5,084 bases of DNA from an uncultured Flavobacteriia bacterium (GTDB lineage: Bacteria > Bacteroidota > Bacteroidia > Flavobacteriales_D > Crocinitomicaceae). Position 1 is the first letter of the stretch; each line of letters opens with the position of its first letter. The notes beneath the pieces were generated by a model. The model was not told where the DNA came from and ran no database searches. It saw only the letters and a program-made list of their open reading frames with translations. Shown here in pieces: positions 1 through 5,084 of the stretch. The position numbers and the translations under genes were made by a program. Where the stretch lies: positions 1-5,084 of the forward strand of contig CAISOQ010000313.1 in NCBI GenBank assembly GCA_903887095.1, in the 5' to 3' direction.

Positions 1-2733
1 GTGTTGACTACTATTGATGGAGAACTCAAAGGGTGTGATGAGTTTTGGTTTTCTGTGGCCTTCGTAACGACTAGCGGTTTGGCAACCTTGATGAACACCT
101 TGTTGGAGCTCCAAGATAGAGGGATTAAGGGAAAAATTTTAGCTTCTCAATATTTGAATTTCACGCAACCGGAGGCGCTGCGTCGCATTCTACAGTTTAA
201 GAACATCGAATTGCGGATCGTAACGGATGGTGATTTTCATTCTAAAGGATATTTGTTTAAGAAAGGAGAACTCTTTGATCTCATTATTGGGAGTAGTAAT
301 CTCACCGCTAATGCACTTTGCTCTAACAAAGAGTGGAACTTGAAAGTAACAGCCACCGAACAGAGTGAATTAATTATTCAAACGGTCAAAGAATTTAGGG
401 AAGAGTTTGATAAGGCAACAATCGTAACAAATAAATGGTTGGTGAAATACGATCTGTTTTACCGCAGTCAACTGGAGTACAACCGAAAGATTCAAGAGAA
501 ACTCAATCCGGCTGAATTCCAGGAAATCAAACCGAACCTGATGCAGCTAGAGGCTTTAGACAACATCAAGCACTTGCGTAAAAACGGAAAGAAAAAAGCT
601 TTGCTGATTTCCGCTACCGGAACGGGTAAAACATACTTGTCGGCGTTTGATGTGAAGGCCTTCCAACCGCGAAAATTCTTGTTTATTGTTCACCGCCAGA
701 ACATCGCGAAAAAGGCCATGGAGACGTATCAGAATCTGTTTGACGAAACGATTTCGATGGGCTTGTATTCAGGGAATAAACGTGAGCTGGAAGCGGATTT
801 CATTTTCTCCACGGTGCAAACGATCTCGAAAGATGAGCACCTCCAACAATTTGCAAAAGATCATTTCAACTATATCGTCATCGACGAAACGCATCGCGCA
901 GGAGCCAGTTCCTATCAAAAGATCATGGATTATTTCGATCCGGATTTCTTGTTGGGAATGACCGCAACACCTGAACGAACGGATGGGATGGATGTCTTTA
1001 AACTTTTCGAATACAATATAGCCTACGAGATTCGACTGCACCGTGCATTGGATGAAGACATGTTAAGCCCTTTCCATTATTATGGGGTAACAGATCTCAG
1101 TATAAATGGTCAAATTATTGAAGATAAATGTGACTTCAACCTCTTGACGGCTGATGAACGGGTCAAACGAATCCTTGAAAAGGCTGAGTTATACGGTTGT
1201 GATGACGGTAATGTGAGAGGGTTGATTTTCTGTTCCCGAAAAGAAGAGGCTCATGCTTTATCAGAAGAATTTAACAAACGAAACTATCAAACTATAGCCT
1301 TGACTGGTGATGATTCTGAAGAGAAGCGTGCAGAAGCAATCCGGAGATTGGAAAGTGATTATAAAGCAGAAAAATTAGAGTACATTTTTACGGTAGACAT
1401 TTTCAACGAGGGTATTGATATTCCAAGGATCAATCAGATCATTATGTTACGCCCGACTCAGTCTGCTATCATCTTCGTCCAGCAGTTGGGACGTGGACTT
1501 CGAAAAGTCAATAATAAAGAGTACCTGACCGTAATTGATTTCATAGGAAATTACAATAACAATTACCTCGTTCCGATTGCCCTATACGGAGATACCAGCT
1601 ACAACAAGGACACTCTTCGCAATCTTATCTCCACCGGAAGTCAGCTTATGCCAGGTTCCTCGACTATCAATTTTGATCGTATCACTAAGGAAAAGATTTT
1701 CTCAGCCATTGATTCGGCAAACATGCAAATGAAGAAGGATTTGGTCAACGATTACAAGTTGTTGAAGTTTAAGCTGGGAAGGATTCCGATGATGATGGAT
1801 TTCATAGAACATGGTTCAAGGGATCCTTATGGTTTCGTAATTTACTCTAAATCTTACTTCAATTTTGTTCTTCAAGTCGATGATGATTACAAAGGGAAAT
1901 TGACCAAAGAACAAATTGAATTTCTTGAATTATTCAGTCAGGAAATCAATAATTCAAAACGTGTTGAAGATTGCTTTGTGTTAAAACGATTGTTGGATTT
2001 GACGAGTCTCAGTTTTCCAGATGTCAATGCGGAATTCAAAGAGAATTACGGTTGTTATATTTCAAATGAAACGTTACAATCTGTAATTAGAAATTTAAAT
2101 TTCGATTTTGTCAAGAAATCTAAGTCCATCATTAAAATTGAAAGCGAAATTCTGACTTTGGAAAATTCTTTCGTTCATCACCTCGACAACAAGGTATTCA
2201 ATGATTTCCTTTTGGATTCAATCGATTATTCTATCCATACTTTCGATTCGAAATATAAAATTGAGAAATTATCCAAAGGCTTTTTATTGGGCGAGAAATA
2301 CTCCAGAAAAGATGTTTGCAGGATCTTAAACTGGCCAACGGATATTAGTAGTGTTGTTTACGGTTATAAAACGGTGAACGGTATTACACCATGTTTCGTA
2401 ACATATAAAAAGTCTAAACAAATCTCAGAAAGCACTCAATACAATGATCATTTCATTGACCAGGAAACCTTTGCATGGGAATCCAGATCAAATCGTAAAT
2501 TGGTAAGCACGGAAATCCAAAATGTGATCAATTCAGATTTGATTCTGCTCTTCGTTAAAAAATCAGATGGAGAAGGGACCGACTTCTATTGCATCGGAGA
2601 AGTCGAAATTGTTCAAGGAAGTGTTAAACAAGATGTAATGCCTAAATCTTCCAAACCAGTAGTGCATTTCAAATACAAATTGAAACACCGTGTTGAAGAT
2701 CATTTGTATGAGTATTTGACAAACGAAGAATAA
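1..2733 (+). CDS. PLD-like nuclease / SF2 helicase / DUF3427 protein, 5' end probably outside window
   Basis: Predicted ATP-dependent nucleic-acid motor with its own nuclease domain. Residues ~10-140 form a phospholipase-D-like domain: HSK at 80-82, GSSN at 97-100, E111. The helicase core (~180-525) shows Walker A SATGTGKT (204-211), DEAH-type box DETH (295-298), motif III TAT (321-323), motif IV LIFCSR (408-413), motif V around DIFNEGIDIP (466-475) and motif VI QQLGRGLR (494-501). Residues ~560-900 match the DUF3427 region, with its late conserved part around YNDHF (814-818), FAWES (824-828) and LLFVKK (849-854). Family members from memory carry extra residues before the segment seen at position 1 (VLTTI), so the GTG at base 1 is probably an internal valine codon and the gene starts upstream. 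Ends in TAA 50 nt before the HNH gene. The helicase part is clearly richer in GC than the C-terminal third. Domain assignment is firm; the defence role is inferred. Confidence 0.93.
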   Translation: MLTTIDGELKGCDEFWFSVAFVTTSGLATLMNTLLELQDRGIKGKILASQYLNFTQPEALRRILQFKNIELRIVTDGDFHSKGYLFKKGELFDLIIGSSNLTANALCSNKEWNLKVTATEQSELIIQTVKEFREEFDKATIVTNKWLVKYDLFYRSQLEYNRKIQEKLNPAEFQEIKPNLMQLEALDNIKHLRKNGKKKALLISATGTGKTYLSAFDVKAFQPRKFLFIVHRQNIAKKAMETYQNLFDETISMGLYSGNKRELEADFIFSTVQTISKDEHLQQFAKDHFNYIVIDETHRAGASSYQKIMDYFDPDFLLGMTATPERTDGMDVFKLFEYNIAYEIRLHRALDEDMLSPFHYYGVTDLSINGQIIEDKCDFNLLTADERVKRILEKAELYGCDDGNVRGLIFCSRKEEAHALSEEFNKRNYQTIALTGDDSEEKRAEAIRRLESDYKAEKLEYIFTVDIFNEGIDIPRINQIIMLRPTQSAIIFVQQLGRGLRKVNNKEYLTVIDFIGNYNNNYLVPIALYGDTSYNKDTLRNLISTGSQLMPGSSTINFDRITKEKIFSAIDSANMQMKKDLVNDYKLLKFKLGRIPMMMDFIEHGSRDPYGFVIYSKSYFNFVLQVDDDYKGKLTKEQIEFLELFSQEINNSKRVEDCFVLKRLLDLTSLSFPDVNAEFKENYGCYISNETLQSVIRNLNFDFVKKSKSIIKIESEILTLENSFVHHLDNKVFNDFLLDSIDYSIHTFDSKYKIEKLSKGFLLGEKYSRKDVCRILNWPTDISSVVYGYKTVNGITPCFVTYKKSKQISESTQYNDHFIDQETFAWESRSNRKLVSTEIQNVINSDLILLFVKKSDGEGTDFYCIGEVEIVQGSVKQDVMPKSSKPVVHFKYKLKHRVEDHLYEYLTNEE

Positions 2734-2783
2734 TTCAAGAACTCCAGTCTAAAATTTCCCATACTCTTTTACTAAATTCGCTC

Positions 2784-3818
2784 ATGCGACTGCCCCAAGA
2801 TCAAAATGTCAATGTAAGTCTTTTAAGTTCCGTTTTCCGGAACACAGTAGCTACCTACAAGTATTATTGGTTTCTTTCCATAATTGAATGTGTCGAAGAG
2901 GGAAAAGATGAAATCGAAAAAAGAGAACTGTTTGCGCGGATGATAGCGAATGCATGGTACACTGTCAATTACTTTCGCATTTCATTTGGTAAGCAAGACA
3001 AAATACAAGAAGCGGTTGAACGCATCAAAGCTCTTGAAGGTTTTGCTCTAGACGAAAAGAAACAAATTTTACTAAACAGATTATTAACTTCTTCAAACAA
3101 AGAAATTGTCAAGCAATTAAAGCACTTTAATGCGAATGTTCCATACAAATTCTTAAGTCCGTGGTTAGGTACACATTCTGAAAAAGAGATGTACCTTATG
3201 TCTCAAGAAAATTACAATCTTCCTCCTTACGCGCTCTATCCAGACCGTATTTTGGTTCAACCTGCATGGATGGATTACTTCAGAAAAAACAGTGGGCTCA
3301 TCAAAGATTTTTGCTTCTGGAACTTGACACTCTTTCTTCAAACAAGAAATCCAAATGTCCCAAACATTCCATCGAAACTTATTCGCCCTGAAAAACGGGG
3401 GAGTCTTGTGAAACACAAAAAAGATTTTTGGGATATTGTATTGGAAAAAACAGGTCCCGTAAAATGCATTTACACGAACAAATCATTGAAAATTGGTGAA
3501 TACGCTGTTGAGCACTTCATTCCATTTCAGTTCGTTTCGCATGACTTAATGTGGAATTTGATTCCGGCAGATGGTTCTTTTAATAGTAGTAAAAGTGATA
3601 AACTTCCACAACTTGATGATTACTTTGACGATTTCTACGCATTACAGCAAGAAGCAGTCAAGATAGTTCAGTTCAAAGAACCGAAGAATAAATTCCTGGA
3701 AGACTATTTGACTTTGTTCCATGATTTAAATTTGAGTAAAGATCGCTATCGAGAGCAAATTGAACCACTAATAACCATTGCGCACAACAACGGTTTTCAA
3801 TTTATGAAGGCAAAATGA
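2784..3818 (+). CDS. HNH endonuclease domain protein
   Basis: Predicted metal-dependent nuclease of 344 residues. The C-terminal HNH motif starts at C228-IYTN, then EHFIP (243-247, first His H244), WNLIP (257-261, Asn258) and a lysine-rich end with N267, K270 and K273. The paired CxxC zinc knuckles of many HNH proteins are absent; only C228 precedes the motif. The first ~220 residues are mostly helical in composition and include TYKYYWFLSII (24-34), a segment I associate with a subset of HNH proteins; its function is unknown to me and could be partner binding or DNA reading. ATG 2784 is chosen because the same frame has no ATG, GTG or TTG between there and the end of the upstream gene. There is no good Shine-Dalgarno, as is common in Bacteroidota. 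It lies 50 nt after the helicase gene and overlaps the HIT gene by 4 nt, so the three are probably co-transcribed. Confidence 0.9.
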   Translation: MRLPQDQNVNVSLLSSVFRNTVATYKYYWFLSIIECVEEGKDEIEKRELFARMIANAWYTVNYFRISFGKQDKIQEAVERIKALEGFALDEKKQILLNRLLTSSNKEIVKQLKHFNANVPYKFLSPWLGTHSEKEMYLMSQENYNLPPYALYPDRILVQPAWMDYFRKNSGLIKDFCFWNLTLFLQTRNPNVPNIPSKLIRPEKRGSLVKHKKDFWDIVLEKTGPVKCIYTNKSLKIGEYAVEHFIPFQFVSHDLMWNLIPADGSFNSSKSDKLPQLDDYFDDFYALQQEAVKIVQFKEPKNKFLEDYLTLFHDLNLSKDRYREQIEPLITIAHNNGFQFMKAK

Positions 3819-4180
3819 GTGTTTTCTTTAATATAACTGAGGACAGAATCATACATCGAGGGACACATTTCTTCCTTATCAGAGATGTTTACCCTGTATC
3901 ACTAGGTCACGTACTAATCATCTCCAATGATCTGAAAAAAGATTACTTCGAATTGAATGAGACCGAGATAACTGAATTACCATTAATGATCCTAAAAGCC
4001 AAGGAACTTATTGAATTGGAATTCCAACCAGACGGTTATAATATCGGAATGAATTGTGGAGAATCAGCTGGTCAAACTGTTTTTCATTTCCATTGTCATG
4101 TTATTCCAAGATACAAAGATGATATGGAAGATCCTCGAGGTGGTGTGAGAGGTGTTATTCCTGAGAAGCAGAAATATTAA
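3815..4180 (+). CDS. HIT-family nucleotide hydrolase
   Basis: Small histidine-triad protein of 121 residues, a usual length for the family. The catalytic triad is H91-F-H93-C-H95-V-I, preceded by the typical GESAGQT (82-88) and followed by PRY. HIT enzymes cleave nucleotidyl-phosphate, phosphoramidate or related bonds, as in Hint, Fhit and aprataxin. The CxxC zinc site near the N-terminus of many bacterial HIT proteins is missing. The C-terminus carries DPRGGVRGVIPEKQKY (106-121), a conserved-looking tail that I associate with HIT proteins found beside DUF3427 helicases. ATG 3815 overlaps the TGA of the HNH gene (ATGA), pointing to translational coupling; GAAGG a few bases upstream may act as a weak ribosome site. 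Substrate is unknown: removal of AMP from DNA ends or hydrolysis of a signalling nucleotide are both open possibilities. Confidence 0.94.
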   Translation: MSVFFNITEDRIIHRGTHFFLIRDVYPVSLGHVLIISNDLKKDYFELNETEITELPLMILKAKELIELEFQPDGYNIGMNCGESAGQTVFHFHCHVIPRYKDDMEDPRGGVRGVIPEKQKY

Positions 4181-4186
4181 ATAATT

Positions 4187-4267
4187 AACCATTCTAAAGA
4201 ACTGCGACAAGGTCAATGTCTAAATCTCAAGGAATGCGAATTCTTTTTTCTCAGAGATTTAATGGTT
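4187..4267. repeat. Nested inverted repeats between convergent genes
   Basis: Outer arms AACCATT (4187-4193) and AATGGTT (4261-4267) are exact reverse complements. Middle arms TAAATCTC (4221-4228) and GAGATTTA (4254-4261) are also exact over 8 bp. They enclose the hairpin called separately as a terminator at 4229-4249. The two right-hand arms share base 4261, so the outer and middle pairings abut. The arrangement could form a branched RNA structure serving as a terminator in both directions, or be a recombination scar at the cassette edge. Arm matches are seen directly; function is inferred. Confidence 0.55.
4229..4249 (+). terminator. Intrinsic terminator after the HIT gene
   Basis: Left arm AAGGAAT (4229-4235) pairs with ATTCTTT (4240-4246) over 7 bp with one G-T wobble, closing a GCGA tetraloop of the stable GNRA type. 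A run of six T (4244-4249) covers the right arm and just beyond it. It sits about 50 nt past the HIT stop codon, in the right place to end the plus-strand operon. The stem is short and A/T-rich, and the T-run partly lies in the stem, so strength is uncertain; the flanking inverted repeats may add to it. Confidence 0.6.
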
Positions 4268-4286
4268 TAAATATGTATATACTCGG

Positions 4287-4325
4287 AACTTTTCGTCAGG
4301 TAATTCTTTCTCGTTCAACTTTTCG
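4287..4325. repeat. Short direct repeat, 30-bp period, at the RhuM break
   Basis: AACTTTTCG occurs at 4287-4295 and again at 4317-4325, exactly 30 bp apart. On the minus strand both copies read CGAAAAGTT and both are followed closely by CGAG, so the similarity is slightly longer than nine bases. One copy encodes the last recognisable part of the RhuM fragment; the other lies just past its stop codon. This could be a duplication or slippage trace at the point where the gene was broken, or chance in AT-rich DNA. Confidence 0.5.
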
Positions 4326-4562
4326 CGTTCCTTCTTTTTGAACTTGGCGGAATTCCCACCATGTTGAATTTCTTTCCAATTCTCCCTCCGCATAAATATT
4401 TCGGATATGTTCACCAATGGTTCTACGAGCTTTCCCAAAAATATCCATTATCTGCTGTTCTGTAACCCAAATAGTTTCGGCATCCCCGTCCAGTACCAAC
4501 TGAAATTCGGTATTGCCATGTCTGGGTTTAAAAACTACTATTTCGCTCCTTTCATCAGTCAT
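4296..4562 (-). pseudogene. RhuM-like protein, N-terminal fragment
   Basis: Residues from EIVVFK onward resemble the N-terminal domain of RhuM-family (virulence protein RhuM / death-on-curing neighbour type) proteins: a short beta segment, then TIWVTEQQIMDIFGK, RTIGEHIRNIYAEGEL and the EFRQVQKEGTRKVERE stretch. Full-length members are roughly 300 residues and continue into a conserved YNLD-xIISVGYR segment; here TGA comes just where that should begin. I translated the following ~100 bp in other frames and found no continuation, so this looks like a real truncation, not a single frameshift. ATG 4562 is preferred; a TTG directly before it (4565) could also serve. It starts 15 nt after the stop of the upstream minus-strand fragment, in the same frame, so they were probably an operon. 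The N-terminal helix-turn-helix-like part might still bind DNA. Confidence 0.75.
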
Positions 4563-4577
4563 CAATTCTTTTAGCTA

Positions 4578-4853
4578 TTATCTTGAACGCGTAGCATTAA
4601 GATATTCTTTAAAATACCCCCTCAATTCCCCATCACACACATACACATAGGTCCCGCGAATTCCGCGTAGCATCATAGTTTTATAGATATTCAAAATGTA
4701 TGCTTTCAAAGTTGCAGAATCTTCAATACTTTGTTTTCTTTTCTTGACAAAATACTGAGAAGCATTAATTTCCATTGGTTTTGTTTCGGGTTTGTTGATG
4801 ATTTCTATTGAAATAGGTGTTATTTCGAAGCATGATTTGAAACTTGGAGGCAT
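4578..4853 (-). pseudogene. C-terminal remnant of a DUF2075-type ATPase/helicase
   Basis: Ninety-one residues. The second half, from about LKAYILNIYKTMMLRGIRG (49-67) through TYVYVCDGELRGYF (68-81), resembles the extreme C-terminus of DUF2075 proteins, where an RGxxGxYVY segment corresponds to helicase motif VI. The full-length family is about 600 residues with Walker A and B motifs; none is present here. The first ~25 residues do not match anything I recognise. The frame is closed by TAA about seven codons before the ATG, so no larger upstream gene is joined in this frame. Most likely the 3' remnant of a larger gene that lost its ATPase core, with the ATG at 4853 a chance or salvage start. 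The upstream small gene ends 21 nt before it and the RhuM fragment follows closely. A functional small protein is possible but less likely. Confidence 0.6.
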
Positions 4854-4874
4854 GATTGCTGATAGTAATAGTTA

Positions 4875-5057
4875 CTAATCAATTTTAACTGCTTCATCAA
4901 ATTTGCCATCTTTTCCGTAAAGACCTAAATTTCCATTTTTTTCCAAAAGATAATATTCACCATTTTCATTTCCATCATCGTATCTTACAAGACTATTAGA
5001 CGTACTTTCAGAAATTTCTTCTTCGGATGGATTTCCAGTTTTCCAATTAATTCTCAT
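4875..5057 (-). CDS. Hypothetical acidic protein, possibly 5'-partial
   Basis: Sixty residues from ATG 5057, rich in Glu, Asp, Asn, Gly and Ser. I do not recognise a family. The C-terminal part, around EYYLLEKNGNLGLYGKDGKF, has the alternating aromatic, glycine and NG/DG turn pattern of short beta-hairpin repeats and faintly recalls WG-type repeats, but the tryptophan is absent. No signal peptide, membrane segment or catalytic motif is seen. The A-rich leader just upstream (AAACAAATA) would suit a Bacteroidota start, yet the frame stays open through the right edge, so the protein may be the C-terminal end of a longer one. It is the first of three closely packed minus-strand frames. Confidence 0.45.
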   Translation of the reverse strand: MRINWKTGNPSEEEISESTSNSLVRYDDGNENGEYYLLEKNGNLGLYGKDGKFDEAVKID

Positions 5058-5084
5058 TATTTGTTTATTGGCGTCATTTTTATA

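Noticed and set aside
686..961. Plus-strand open frame of 91 residues
   Set aside because: Lies wholly inside the helicase core in another frame, rich in Arg/Ser/Ile with no recognisable motif; shadow frame.
769..1041. Minus-strand open frame of 90 residues
   Set aside because: Antisense to the conserved DETH and TAT helicase motifs; no motif of its own.
2734..2783. Internal promoter between the helicase and HNH genes
   Set aside because: The 50-bp gap has no clear TTTG / TAnnTTTG pair of the Bacteroidota type and no hairpin; read-through from the upstream gene is simpler.
3165..3416. Minus-strand open frame of 83 residues
   Set aside because: Antisense to the HNH gene, with no family resemblance and no start context.
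4181..4295. Small gene or continuation of the RhuM frame between the HIT and RhuM stops
   Set aside because: Minus-strand translation past the TGA gives only short stop-rich peptides without the YNLD or SVGYR motifs expected.
1..5084. CRISPR array, transposase, integrase, tRNA or rRNA
   Set aside because: No regularly spaced repeats, no DDE or tyrosine-recombinase motifs and no cloverleaf or rRNA-like stretch seen on either strand.

Overview
The window is AT-rich, protein-dense bacterial DNA. Weak or absent Shine-Dalgarno sequences, A/T-rich leaders, the protein families present and the codon choice fit Bacteroidota (Flavobacteriia/Sphingobacteriia-like) best. No 16S rRNA, tRNA or other decisive marker is present, so this is a moderate-confidence inference. 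The content looks like a defence or accessory island, not core metabolism.

The left 4.2 kb is a plus-strand cassette of three genes. First is a ~910-residue protein joining an N-terminal phospholipase-D-like (HKD-type) nuclease domain, a superfamily 2 helicase core and a C-terminal DUF3427 region; its true 5' end very probably lies left of the window. After a 50-nt gap comes a 344-residue protein with a C-terminal HNH nuclease motif. A HIT-family nucleotide hydrolase of 121 residues overlaps it by 4 nt (ATGA). The cassette ends in a GNRA-loop hairpin plus T-run at 4229-4249, nested in wider inverted repeats. Two different nuclease folds, a DNA-translocase-type motor and a nucleotidyl-phosphoramidase-type enzyme in one apparent operon suggest a nucleic-acid-targeting defence or DNA-processing system. 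I cannot assign it to a named, characterised system from the sequence alone.

The right 0.8 kb, on the minus strand and convergent with the cassette, holds a tight row of short reading frames. In transcription order these are a ~60-residue hypothetical protein whose frame is open to the right edge, a fragment matching only the C-terminal end of a DUF2075-type ATPase/helicase, and a RhuM-like protein cut off after its N-terminal domain. The last two look like remnants of a decayed accessory operon, and the ~115 bp between the HIT gene and the RhuM remnant marks the boundary between the intact cassette and the eroded neighbourhood.

No CRISPR array, rRNA, tRNA, transposase, integrase or origin was found.
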